Virus record (IMG/VR): IMGVR_UViG_3300046314_000558
Location: 1 to 64,000 of that record
Direction: 5' to 3' (one strand)
Source: a virus
DNA length: 64,000 nucleotides
Of the stretch, positions 6,914 through 13,800 are shown piece after piece; position 1 is the first letter of the stretch, and every line of letters starts with the position of its first letter. A model generated the notes under the pieces. The model did not search any database. It was given only the letters and a program-made list of their open reading frames with translations, and was not told the origin of the DNA. The position numbers were made by a program, and so were the translations under genes.

Positions 6914-7057
6914 TTAGACAGTCGGGAAGGGCTTAATGAATGGCAAACCAGCAATGAGTTGCCGCCCGTTCCGTGACAGCAGCCCACCTCACTACTCAGC
7001 AATTAGATTGCAACTATCTGTGTGGCTAGTCTGTTCACAACGACTGTCAATTTTTTT
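6914..7057 (+). ncRNA. structured small RNA, about 140 nt, unknown family
   Basis: There is no ORF. It lies between a strong promoter and a T7 run. The ends pair perfectly: GACAGTCG (6917-6924) with CGACTGTC (7041-7048), followed by AA and TTTTTTT. Inside, GGAAGGGC pairs with GCCCGTTCC around a GGCAA/TTGCC stem, and a second branch holds GTGACAG/CTGTTCAC around GCAAT-TAG-ATTGC. The closing stem plus T run would also terminate transcription. It does not look like a tRNA or the long single rod of 6S RNA. Confidence 0.7.
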
Positions 7058-7059
7058 AC

Positions 7060-7088
7060 TTGAAACGCTATGTTAAACGGCGTATAAT
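7060..7088 (+). promoter_or_regulatory. consensus-like promoter of the giant RNA
   Basis: TTGAAA (7060-7065), 17 bp, TATAAT (7083-7088), starting 2 nt after the T run of the small RNA. Confidence 0.85.
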
Positions 7089-7094
7089 AGATAT

Positions 7095-8050
7095 ATATAT
7101 TGGGTGACAGCGGTTCCAGCGATATATTACTGCTATGGAATACGTCTTAATTGTGGGGAAAACCGAGCCACAGCCCTTAGCAACCATAAGTAAGAGTTCA
7201 AACAGTGCTAGCCTGATCTGCTGGGTACTTGTGTGTAGATAATCCGACTAGTAGGGTTCGGCCGAACCACGAACGCTGCATGCTGCAACTGTACTTAGCA
7301 GTTTGTTGAACTCTTTCTTATGGGTGTTATGAGTCCTGGTCTCTACTAGGATAACAACTTGATGGTGACCGAATTCTCTAGTCACCGCCCAACCTTTTTA
7401 GCTAATCTGTTTTTAACCCTCTGATGAGCACATGCAAGTTGTGCGAAACTCTAAGTGTCGGGGCAATTGTGCGAACCACTCCCACGGTTCCGATTGCTGC
7501 AACTTAGGGTCAGGACGAAAACCCACCGTGCTTCGGCAATCTAGGTGGAAATGAGTAATTCTAGGGAGCCGTCCCTATATCCCTGGCCGCCTTATCCTGT
7601 ACCGGCGTTAAATGGTCTTAATTTCTAGGATTGTAGCCTATATCTACACGAGCAATGGCAACCCGTAAGGTGGCAACGGTCCTGCACAGACCCTAAACCG
7701 TAGCCGAGCTTGGCCCTCGTGGCTGTAAAGCCGACCCTAAGTCGTTAAAAGCTGTGCGTGGTTTGAACATCCAGCACAAGGTGAGGGAGTGCAGCTTAGT
7801 GCATCCAGGGGTGGAGACCCGAACCAATACTGTTAATGCACGGATACTCCTGGTGTGAACTGGAGCCGAAACGTGCAACCATCCCCCGATCCCAAATACT
7901 CAGAGCTAACCCCTGCTGGTATGATTTGCGCGATTTAGGGTCAGCGGCTGTGGTAGCATAAGTCTGATGTGGATAAAAACTTGTTAGTACCTGGACGCAG
8001 GCATAGTTCAACGGCCCCCAAGATTCGCTATCTTGGGGGCTTTTGTTTTG
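7095..8050 (+). ncRNA. giant structured non-coding RNA, about 950 nt (GOLLD/ROOL-like class suspected)
   Basis: A 950-nt interval with its own promoter and a strong terminator (8014-8050) and no credible ORF. It has many helices: a 17-bp stem with one T-T mismatch (7184-7201 / 7306-7323); hairpins at 7255-7268, 7326-7355, 7364-7386 and 7463-7497; and a GNRA-type loop GGCT-GTAA-AGCC (7721-7732). Two 9-bp long-range complements, 7503-7511 with 7733-7741 and 7689-7697 with 7934-7942, would form a pseudoknot. Size, phage setting and nearby tRNAs fit the known large ornate phage RNAs GOLLD or ROOL, but I cannot align it to either consensus. Confidence 0.75.
8014..8050 (+). terminator. terminator of the giant RNA
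   Basis: GCCCCCAAGAT (8014-8024), 5-nt loop, ATCTTGGGGGC (8030-8040), then TTTTGTTTT. Confidence 0.9.
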
Positions 8051-8084
8051 GGCGAACACTTTGTGCTGCCGCGTATGGCGCCAA

Positions 8085-8114
8085 ATTATACCAGTGCCTA
8101 ACCTATGCTGTCAA
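8085..8114 (-). promoter_or_regulatory. minus-strand promoter facing the giant RNA 3' end
   Basis: Minus strand TTGACA (8114-8109), 18 bp, TATAAT (8090-8085). A transcript would run antisense through the terminator hairpin of the giant RNA. The box lies in a GGCGCC context like elements R1-R4. Confidence 0.6.
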
Positions 8115-8188
8115 GTGTGTTTTCTACGCACTCTGACCCTAAACTGCAGCAAGCCACACAAATTTTGGGTGATTTGTATAGGCGTAAA

Positions 8189-8220
8189 AAAGCCCACTTA
8201 ACCGAAATTAAGTGGGCTTT
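8189..8220. terminator. bidirectional terminator
   Basis: AAAGCCCACTTAA (8189-8201) with TTAAGTGGGCTTT (8208-8220). It ends the minus-strand operon that starts near 9650. Confidence 0.85.
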
Positions 8221-8237
8221 GGCGCATTTGTGTGCGA

Positions 8238-8549
8238 TTATTGTGATTTAGGGTCAGATAACCGCGATTCAATCAATTTAAGTACAACTTTGTTGACCTT
8301 TTCCAGGGATTCCAGCAATTCCAGGTCGCAGTCGAGCAAGGTGGCAATCCGCTCGATGTGTTCCGATTTTTTCACTGGAATTTCACCGCGCTTGTTAACA
8401 TAGGATTTTTTCTGGTAGACTCCAAGGCTTGAGAGCTTGGCAATTATGCTACGAACCGGCACATCCAGCTGGTCAGCTAGCTGTTCAACTGGCACCCCGG
8501 ACTGGTAGTCGTGTACTAGACGGTCACAAATTTCTTTGGTGTATGTCAT
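8238..8549 (-). CDS. small HTH DNA-binding protein, paralog 4
   Basis: 103 aa. Same module in diverged form: MTYTKEICDRLVHDYQSG, then LDVPVRSIIAKLSSLGVYQKK and a leucine-rich helical tail. A GACCCTAAA motif falls in its last codons. It lies 10 nt downstream of the next gene in the same minus-strand operon. Confidence 0.8.
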   Translation of the reverse strand: MTYTKEICDRLVHDYQSGVPVEQLADQLDVPVRSIIAKLSSLGVYQKKSYVNKRGEIPVKKSEHIERIATLLDCDLELLESLEKVNKVVLKLIESRLSDPKSQ

Positions 8550-8559
8550 TGTGCGCTCC

Positions 8560-9351
8560 TTAAACCAACCAAGGTAATTCTAAACCATCGAAACCCGATT
8601 TGTTTGGCTTGGGCAATTTAGGGTCAGGTTGTTTAAAGATTTCTGCACTCACTAGTGGCGGAGGCATTCGGTCCCAGTTGTATGGGTCTAATACCATATA
8701 CTCACTACGCAAGGTTGGGTGTGCTACCCAGATCTGTGCAAGCATTGTTTGTGCTAGTGTAGGAATACTAGCGTAAGGTGTGTCTTTGATGCCTTTTAAG
8801 CACCAGGTTGCTGTAGGCTTCTGTACTTCACCCATTTTAGGGCCGCTTTTAATAGTCAATCCTTGGGTGCGAATTTCAATGACACGATCCGACCCTAAAT
8901 TGTAGAGTTCATCGTCTCGCCACAACATAGCCTCCAGCAAGGCTTCGTCTACTAGTGGGCAAGCTTCTTGTAAGTCCCACTGCATGTAACCGACACCATT
9001 ATACTTCTTTTGTGCACAAAGGATTAGTGGAACCAGTGCTGAATAGTTGGCATATTCCGGACGTGATTGTAGTTTAACTAGACTACCACGTTTAAGTTGA
9101 CAAGCAACACGCCATAGTCCGATTTCCCAAGGCGTCTTGATGTTTTGTTTGGCTGTTAGCATACAGTCGATCTTGTCGTCCCGCCACACAAGCTCCCAAG
9201 TTGCGTAATATGCTACAATTTGGGGTAACATCCACGAACTATAAGCACTTATAAAGTGCTCTTTGGTCAGCTGCTCTAGCTGAGTTTTGTTGAGCTTTTG
9301 GTACTCCTCGAAAGGGTACTCACGAATATCATTGGTTTTTAGTTTTAACAT
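8560..9351 (-). CDS. hypothetical phage protein, 263 aa
   Basis: 263 aa, mostly helical, Trp- and Leu-rich, with a Pro-rich region near residues 210-255 (PDPKLPKPNKSG). No motif is recognised. Two GACCCTAAA sites lie within the gene. First gene after a 300-nt structured leader. Confidence 0.7.
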   Translation of the reverse strand: MLKLKTNDIREYPFEEYQKLNKTQLEQLTKEHFISAYSSWMLPQIVAYYATWELVWRDDKIDCMLTAKQNIKTPWEIGLWRVACQLKRGSLVKLQSRPEYANYSALVPLILCAQKKYNGVGYMQWDLQEACPLVDEALLEAMLWRDDELYNLGSDRVIEIRTQGLTIKSGPKMGEVQKPTATWCLKGIKDTPYASIPTLAQTMLAQIWVAHPTLRSEYMVLDPYNWDRMPPPLVSAEIFKQPDPKLPKPNKSGFDGLELPWLV

Positions 9352-9657
9352 AGTAGTAGTCTAAAGAAAGATTTTGCTATAAGCCAGCAAAAAGCTGTTG
9401 TGACCCTAAATCTTGGCGATCCGGAGTCGGGTGGTGGAAAGTGGGACAAAAGTTTTGGTTCGTGTATTTTTGCACTTGCTTTAAAACACACAAACACAAT
9501 AATCCCAACTTAGCGGGTAACTTGGCTTGACTAACCGAATCAAGAAAAATATCTGCTGCTCACGCCCCTTCGCTCCGGGACTCCGCGGTGGGACTACAGC
9601 AAGAATTTTATCTAATTCGGTTGTCACCAAGTTTATATCATCTAGTAATATAACTAA
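9352..9657 (-). other. 300-nt structured 5' leader of the 8.2-9.4 kb operon
   Basis: It has no supported ORF. Its centre (9519-9633) is closed by a 19-bp interrupted helix: AACTTGG/CCAAGTT, TGAC/GTCA and AACCGAAT/ATTCGGTT. Inside is a GC-rich nested hairpin (about 9556-9600). The promoter is at 9658-9687, so the element would be transcribed as RNA ahead of the 9351 start codon. A cis-regulator or a separate RNA are both possible. Confidence 0.6.
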
Positions 9658-9687
9658 ATTATAGCACATCGGGCAGCATATTGTCAA
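9658..9687 (-). promoter_or_regulatory. minus-strand promoter
   Basis: TTGACA (9687-9682), 18 bp, TATAAT (9663-9658) on the minus strand; drives the leader and genes down to 8238. Confidence 0.8.
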
Positions 9688-9744
9688 TGCCTAGATTTTT
9701 AGTGGAGGTGTGCAATGATTTTTATTGTCAGGCTAGCGCTGGGC

Positions 9745-10002
9745 TTAGCCTTTTAAGAGCGCTTGTGCCTTTTCGAGGATATTGCCCTGGCTTAGGGTCA
9801 GGTCAAGCCAGTTCAGTTCTTCAAGAACCACGAGAATTGCAAGAAAATCTTCTAGTTCACCGATTAATTCTTGTTTGTTGTTGGTTGTGCGATCTGGGTG
9901 GTGGTTAGCTTCGCCAAAGCGGTTGATTTTGCTGACGGCTTGAATTACCTCAGCTGCTTCTTCCTGCAGCTTGCTTGTAAGGTATTGTGTTTTGGTTTGC
10001 AT
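9745..10002 (-). CDS. MazG-like nucleotide pyrophosphohydrolase
   Basis: 85 aa. The helical MazG core is visible: LQEEAAEVIQAVSKI (the metal-binding ExxE pair) at about residues 12-26 and ELIGELEDFLAIL at about 45-57. These enzymes hydrolyse (d)NTPs to monophosphates; phage members may act on ppGpp or non-canonical dNTPs. It sits at the downstream end of a run of overlapping minus-strand genes. Confidence 0.8.
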   Translation of the reverse strand: MQTKTQYLTSKLQEEAAEVIQAVSKINRFGEANHHPDRTTNNKQELIGELEDFLAILVVLEELNWLDLTLSQGNILEKAQALLKG

Positions 10003-10010
10003 AGATTCCT

Positions 10011-10265
10011 TTAATCAAAAGCGTGTACTACATAGTATCCACCGGAGACCTCGGTTTGAGTGCTGGCAACGTAACAGTAGTTGTGTGGCACCACTTCGCC
10101 GGTTAGTGCAATGTAGACCTCATATTCGGTTTGCTGGTCAGTTTCGGTTTCGAGTACCCAGCCATGCAGTTTCCGGTCCTGATACTTGAGCATTACCAGA
10201 CGTGATGTGCCTGGGCTGGGCAGGGTGTTCATGCCTTCATGTAATCTGTATTTAAGCACTCGCAT
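10011..10265 (-). CDS. conserved phage protein (DUF7352-like)
   Basis: 84 aa, beta-rich, beginning MRVLKYRLHEGMNTLPSPG. This resembles a small family common in phages and annotated only as DUF7352. ATG 10265 is chosen; the frame also has a TTG one codon earlier. It overlaps the upstream gene by 14 nt. Function unknown. Confidence 0.65.
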   Translation of the reverse strand: MRVLKYRLHEGMNTLPSPGTSRLVMLKYQDRKLHGWVLETETDQQTEYEVYIALTGEVVPHNYCYVASTQTEVSGGYYVVHAFD

Positions 10266-10572
10266 CAACCGTCTCCAGGAACTTGTATAGTGTCATGTCT
10301 TGTGGGTTGTACTCCGTACCGTCGATAATAAAGCCCATGTTTTGTGTACCGTGGTTAGTTTCATACATCCACCACATCAGCCAATCAAATAGTTCTGGGC
10401 CAAGGAGTTGGGCAACCAGTTCTGTGTACGGACCCTCAACCGCATCAGCCAAACCAAAGACCTGATTGTCGGGGTTAATGCACCTGAGTGCTAGGTCAAC
10501 AGCTTGATCTCGTGCACGTTGTGTTTGCAGTGCCATGCAATAGTCGTAGGCAATTTTGTGTGTGGGTTTCAT
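10252..10572 (-). CDS. hypothetical protein, 106 aa
   Basis: 106 aa, helical with an aromatic segment (LFDWLMWWMYETNHG at about residues 60-74). Its ATG overlaps the stop of the gene upstream (10569). No family is recognised. Confidence 0.65.
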   Translation of the reverse strand: MKPTHKIAYDYCMALQTQRARDQAVDLALRCINPDNQVFGLADAVEGPYTELVAQLLGPELFDWLMWWMYETNHGTQNMGFIIDGTEYNPQDMTLYKFLETVDASA

Positions 10573-10748
10573 AGGTTGTAAATTAGGTAGTTGGTGAGTT
10601 TGTTCCAGAGGACTCCAAATGCACCGCAGCCAAGCATGAACATTGTGTAGTGTGCAAAGTCGTAACTAAGCCAGTACATTGCTTGGATTGTTAACACCAA
10701 CAGCACTAGGCTAACACAGTGTGCAAGTATTTGTTGAGGTTTGCTCAT
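10569..10748 (-). CDS. small membrane protein, 59 aa
   Basis: 59 aa with two hydrophobic helices (about 8-25 and 32-50). Start and stop overlap both neighbours by 4 nt, the tight coupling seen across this operon. Family unknown. Confidence 0.65.
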   Translation of the reverse strand: MSKPQQILAHCVSLVLLVLTIQAMYWLSYDFAHYTMFMLGCGAFGVLWNKLTNYLIYNL

Positions 10749-11059
10749 TGGTTGTATTTCTTGTAGTCTAGGGCAGCTTCACGGGTTGAGAATGAGTGTG
10801 CTACCGGAATGTTGTCGTGTAGGTAGTAGTCTGTGAGGGCTTCTACCTCCTGTACCGTGGTTGACTGTACACCGCCAGTGCTCGAAAACACATAAACTTT
10901 GGTGCCGGGTTCGACACCCACACCGTCACAAGTAATGCCTACAACTTGCGCGTCTAGTAATTGTTGTGCAAAGTGAATCAACTCAGCACGTTGTACGGGG
11001 CCGATGTTGGCCCAAGCACGAAGACGTGGAGTGGCATCTAAGATTTGTTCTAGTGTCAC
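10745..11059 (-). CDS. hypothetical protein, 104 aa
   Basis: 104 aa. An N-terminal helical half is followed by a beta-rich middle (GTKVYVFSSTGGVQSTTVQE) and a C-terminal HSFSTREAALDY segment. No family is recognised. Confidence 0.65.
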   Translation of the reverse strand: MTLEQILDATPRLRAWANIGPVQRAELIHFAQQLLDAQVVGITCDGVGVEPGTKVYVFSSTGGVQSTTVQEVEALTDYYLHDNIPVAHSFSTREAALDYKKYNQ

Positions 11060-11235
11060 GAGTATCGCTCCAAGAGTTGTTGGTGTTGTTGGTCAACTTC
11101 ACGCAAGTGTTGGTCTAGCTTGCGGAGCAACAACTTGCGTTCATCAGGTTTGGCACGGTCAGCCGCATTCCATATCGAAAAGGCTTCGCTGTTCTTGGCA
11201 AGCACATGCTGTTTGTAACGTACAAAGTTGTTCAT
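11056..11235 (-). CDS. small charged helical protein, 59 aa
   Basis: 59 aa, basic, Gln/Leu/Arg-rich C-terminal helix (LRKLDQHLREVDQQHQQL) suggesting a coiled coil. Its 5' part overlaps the upstream frame by 77 nt. The start overlaps in an unusual way, so one of the two frames may be wrong. Confidence 0.55.
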   Translation of the reverse strand: MNNFVRYKQHVLAKNSEAFSIWNAADRAKPDERKLLLRKLDQHLREVDQQHQQLLERYS

Positions 11236-11368
11236 AGTAGTTTTTTAAGTCTTGGGTAGTGGCATCGCTCCAGTGGTACTCACGGTCACCAAACTGGCCA
11301 CGACAGCTGTGCAGTCGTTGTAACACAAGTTGGCCACGCCAGTTTGTGCGAAATTGGTAGTTGTTCAT
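11159..11368 (-). CDS. small hypothetical protein, 69 aa
   Basis: 69 aa from ATG 11368, 1 nt after the upstream stop. Trp/Arg/Gln-rich N-terminal half; the C-terminal third overlaps the next gene. No family is recognised. Confidence 0.5.
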   Translation of the reverse strand: MNNYQFRTNWRGQLVLQRLHSCRGQFGDREYHWSDATTQDLKNYYEQLCTLQTACACQEQRSLFDMECG

Positions 11369-11369
11369 A

Positions 11370-11651
11370 TTACTCCCAAGTCCGGTGATCTTCAGCAACC
11401 CACTCACGGCCGTCGTATTCAGCAATGTGCCACTTGATGTACTTGGGCACTTGGACAATCTTGAGTTTGGCATACCGGCCATTGGCTTGCTCACCTAGTT
11501 GTTTGACCACTTCGACAAGTGTGGGATCGTTGCGTGCAATCTCCCAGTGATATTCAGGAACGGGCTTACCACTTAGTTCTTGGTAAAGTAGCATTGCGGT
11601 TTCACTGAGGCCAAACCCGCCGTGGCACACATTGATTACAATTTGTTGCAT
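11370..11651 (-). CDS. conserved phage protein, 93 aa
   Basis: 93 aa starting MQQIVINVCHGGFGLSETA, a signature I recognise from many phage genomes without an assigned function. The C-terminal half is charged (HIAEYDGREWVAEDHRTW). Confidence 0.7.
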   Translation of the reverse strand: MQQIVINVCHGGFGLSETAMLLYQELSGKPVPEYHWEIARNDPTLVEVVKQLGEQANGRYAKLKIVQVPKYIKWHIAEYDGREWVAEDHRTWE

Positions 11652-11652
11652 G

Positions 11653-11856
11653 TTAGTCCTTGGGATGTGGTGTGTTGCATAGTACCAGCATGGCTTGTAG
11701 TTCGCCGTGTGTTAGCCCAACCAGCTTTTGGCCAATACTAATATCCCAGCCTTCGCCGTTGGCCCACTCACACACATCAATAACCTCATCTGCTTTGGCG
11801 TGGTGGCAGTAATCACGGAGATCGGCGTATACGGCGCGTCGATTATAAAATTTCAT
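11653..11856 (-). CDS. hypothetical protein, 67 aa
   Basis: 67 aa with CEWANGEGWDISIG and LTHGELQAML. Similar small proteins with a WxNGEGxD/LTHGE pattern occur in other phages; no function is known. 4-nt overlap with the upstream gene. Confidence 0.7.
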   Translation of the reverse strand: MKFYNRRAVYADLRDYCHHAKADEVIDVCEWANGEGWDISIGQKLVGLTHGELQAMLVLCNTPHPKD

Positions 11857-12101
11857 TGTGTTTCCAATTCTTTAGTAGTTAGGTCTTGTGGTTCAAAGTC
11901 TTCAAATGGGTACAGCCATTGTTCGCGGCACCCGTTAAACACCAAGCCCATTCGGCCAGCCAGTTCTGGTTGAATCCAGTAAATACGTTGGTCGTCTACT
12001 TTTTTAACTTCGCCAACTACTACAATGTTACCGTTAAACTCACTACCAAGCCTGTTGCTGGGCACGCCACGAATCATACAAAGTGTTCCAGGTTTGATCA
12101 T
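11853..12101 (-). CDS. hypothetical protein, 82 aa
   Basis: ATG 12101 is preceded by an AGAAATT-type weak SD and a promoter at 12123-12151. The 82-aa product is beta-rich (CMIRGVPSNRLGSEFNGNIV). Possibly a small barrel; not recognised. Confidence 0.65.
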   Translation of the reverse strand: MIKPGTLCMIRGVPSNRLGSEFNGNIVVVGEVKKVDDQRIYWIQPELAGRMGLVFNGCREQWLYPFEDFEPQDLTTKELETQ

Positions 12102-12122
12102 AATTTCTCCGTTTAAGTATAT

Positions 12123-12151
12123 ATTATACCCGAAACGGCAAAAAGCCACAA
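12123..12151 (-). promoter_or_regulatory. minus-strand promoter
   Basis: TTGTGG (12151-12146), 17 bp, TATAAT (12128-12123). Confidence 0.7.
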
Positions 12152-12198
12152 GTGCATTTCTGCAATTGTGGCTGGAATTTGTTGCTAAAATGCAACAC

Positions 12199-12363
12199 TC
12201 ATGGTCGGTGGTGTGGAAACGGCCAGTGTGGGTCAATATCTTGTTTGGGCTCTTGCGGCGCTTGATACGGTGGAAATATTTGATCTTGACTGAATATGTA
12301 AGCTATTACAATTCCTATTAGTGCTATAAGGGTAACACACCCTGCAAATATAATTAGTCCCAT
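12199..12363 (-). CDS. small membrane protein with Pro-rich tail, 54 aa
   Basis: 54 aa. Residues 2-24 form one hydrophobic helix; the tail is Pro/His/Gln-rich. ATG overlaps the end of the upstream gene. Single-pass membrane protein, unknown role. Confidence 0.6.
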   Translation of the reverse strand: MGLIIFAGCVTLIALIGIVIAYIFSQDQIFPPYQAPQEPKQDIDPHWPFPHHRP

Positions 12364-13040
12364 AGGTTTTCGTAGTACTTTCCAAAAAGTTTAAATCCAT
12401 TTGTAATACGAGCTTGTTCAACGGCCATAGCATCGTAATCGCAAACATAGGTGTCATTGGGGCCAGTAACCATTTGGTACATAGTAGGCTTGCCATGTTC
12501 GTCCCAAGCACAAGGCTGTGTGCTCCAGTTGTGCTCACCACTAGAATACTTTTCTTGCCATGTACCCACGCGCTTGGCCTCAAAAGCAAAGATCATTTCG
12601 CCCAGTACCCAGTCCCAACGCTTGAAGTGGTTTGCATCTGTGTCCCAGGAATTTTCAGTGGGTGGTGCGCTGGTACTCTTGAGTTCTTCAGGCACATCCT
12701 CATCTGCAACAAAAGGCGCACCGTGCTTGCTGGCTTGCATCTGCTGCAACATTGGTGCAATAATATGTGAGAGCGTGGTGTCCATTGACCAAGTGTCATA
12801 CTTGTCAATTTTGACATAAATTTGACGATGGCGCTTAGATTCAATCCAGTGACAAAACTTGTTGAGAAGGGTACTTGATCCGTCCTTGTTCTCACTTAGC
12901 CAACGGCCAAAGTTGTGAACATAATCAGGCTTGGATTTGATGCCATACTCGTCGGGAGTTTCTGGAGCCCACCAACACAGCAGTTCAGCAATCTGGTATG
13001 GGCCAATCCATGTAGTATATTTACCAATTTTAACGCGCAT
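12354..13040 (-). CDS. conserved phage protein, 228 aa
   Basis: 228 aa. The N-terminus MRVKIGKYTTWIGPYQIAE, the block KIDKYDTWSMDTTLS, and the Trp/aromatic C-terminal half are typical of a family widespread in large phages and still unassigned. 1-nt overlap with the gene upstream. Confidence 0.75.
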   Translation of the reverse strand: MRVKIGKYTTWIGPYQIAELLCWWAPETPDEYGIKSKPDYVHNFGRWLSENKDGSSTLLNKFCHWIESKRHRQIYVKIDKYDTWSMDTTLSHIIAPMLQQMQASKHGAPFVADEDVPEELKSTSAPPTENSWDTDANHFKRWDWVLGEMIFAFEAKRVGTWQEKYSSGEHNWSTQPCAWDEHGKPTMYQMVTGPNDTYVCDYDAMAVEQARITNGFKLFGKYYENLWD

Positions 13041-13354
13041 TAAAATAACTCCAGTTGACTAATGTGTGCGTGCAAGTTTTCACGGGCACGATCATAAACT
13101 TCACAAGGTTCCAGCAACTCAGGCTCTAAGCCCTCAACCGCACAAGCGTATTGCAAGAGTGAATAGTTGATTTCTGTCCACAGTGAATTAGCACCAGCTA
13201 CAAAAGCCTGACGCATCCAGTAGTCACGATTGTCCTTGTTTTGTGGATTACCATAGCCGTACACTTGTGCACGATTTGATCCCATTTCAGGATACTGTTC
13301 GTCAAAAAACCAGTGGTTGAATTCACGAGTAGCGTTGTAAGGTGGTTTCTGCAT
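13040..13354 (-). CDS. hypothetical protein, 104 aa
   Basis: 104 aa, mixed; aromatic N-terminal half (FNHWFFDEQYPEMG) and helical acidic C-terminus. 1-nt overlaps on both sides. Not recognised. Confidence 0.65.
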   Translation of the reverse strand: MQKPPYNATREFNHWFFDEQYPEMGSNRAQVYGYGNPQNKDNRDYWMRQAFVAGANSLWTEINYSLLQYACAVEGLEPELLEPCEVYDRARENLHAHISQLELF

Positions 13355-13560
13355 TAATAGGCTCCTTGGCTGTGATCTACAGCTTTTGTAATATCGTTGT
13401 AAAAGTTCTGCAAGACTACTAGTGCGTCTTTATCATCACCGTGTTTGTAGGCATTGCGAAGTGCTGCGCGCAAGTCGCCTAGCAAGTTGTGCAGGCTGAT
13501 TGCGTTTGCATAGATGTTAACTTCGTCAATGGTATCGCATTGAATTTTAAGTTCTAGCAT
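13354..13560 (-). CDS. hypothetical protein, 68 aa
   Basis: 68 aa, helical (IYANAISLHNLLGDLRAALR). A similar short protein occurs in other phages; function unknown. Overlaps the zinc-ribbon gene upstream by 14 nt. Confidence 0.65.
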   Translation of the reverse strand: MLELKIQCDTIDEVNIYANAISLHNLLGDLRAALRNAYKHGDDKDALVVLQNFYNDITKAVDHSQGAY

Positions 13561-13741
13561 ATTTGTTTAATTGTTTGAGTGTGTTTAGATCAGTTACCGG
13601 CTGGTAGTTAGACTTGGCCATGGGCACAATGCAGTGCTTGAAAGCACGTGCAACCACTTCGCCACAAGGCAAACAGGTGTGTTTGCCAAGTGCCCAACGG
13701 CGTGGGTTTACGTCATCTGAACATTTTACGCAAAAATACAT
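13547..13741 (-). CDS. small zinc-ribbon-like protein, 64 aa
   Basis: 64 aa with CVKC at residues 4-7 and CLPC at 23-26, a treble-clef or zinc-ribbon arrangement, then a basic tail. Nucleic-acid or protein binding is inference. First gene after a promoter at 13768-13796. Confidence 0.7.
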   Translation of the reverse strand: MYFCVKCSDDVNPRRWALGKHTCLPCGEVVARAFKHCIVPMAKSNYQPVTDLNTLKQLNKYART

Positions 13742-13745
13742 TGTT

Positions 13746-13796
13746 GAAGTCTCCTGAATATGTGTTTATTATACACTGTTAAGCCGGAGACTTCAA
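13746..13796 (-). promoter_or_regulatory. promoter embedded in an SD-masking inverted repeat
   Basis: Minus strand: TTGAAG (13796-13791), 17 bp, TATAAT (13773-13768). GAAGTCTCC and GGAGACTTC (13746-13754 / 13786-13794) are complementary. The proximal arm contains the SD AGGAGA of the 13741 gene, so read-through mRNA from upstream could mask the SD while RNA started here could not. Confidence 0.6.
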
Positions 13797-13800
13797 ATCT

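Larger units (their letters stand above)
7503..9799. repeat. cluster of ten GACCCTAAR motifs
   Basis: Exact copies, strand in brackets: 7503-7511 (-), 7689-7697 (+), 7733-7741 (+), 7934-7942 (-), 8135-8143 (+), 8247-8255 (-), 8617-8625 (-), 8891-8899 (+), 9402-9410 (+), 9791-9799 (-). Others noticed in the window: 27541, 33998, 37820, 43404, 47248, 47864, 57222 (+). They fall in coding and non-coding DNA and in both orientations. Confidence 0.75.

Noticed and set aside
6914-7057. 6S RNA
   Set aside because: 6S is one long rod with a central bubble, about 180 nt; this RNA is branched and shorter.
7693-8059. Short ORFs on the minus strand over the giant RNA
   Set aside because: They have no start signals, overlap strong RNA stems and the terminator, and the promoter and terminator point to a + strand RNA gene.
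9481-9687. 68-residue ORF on the minus strand in the leader region
   Set aside because: It spans the promoter and the structured leader, has no SD and shows no protein-like pattern.
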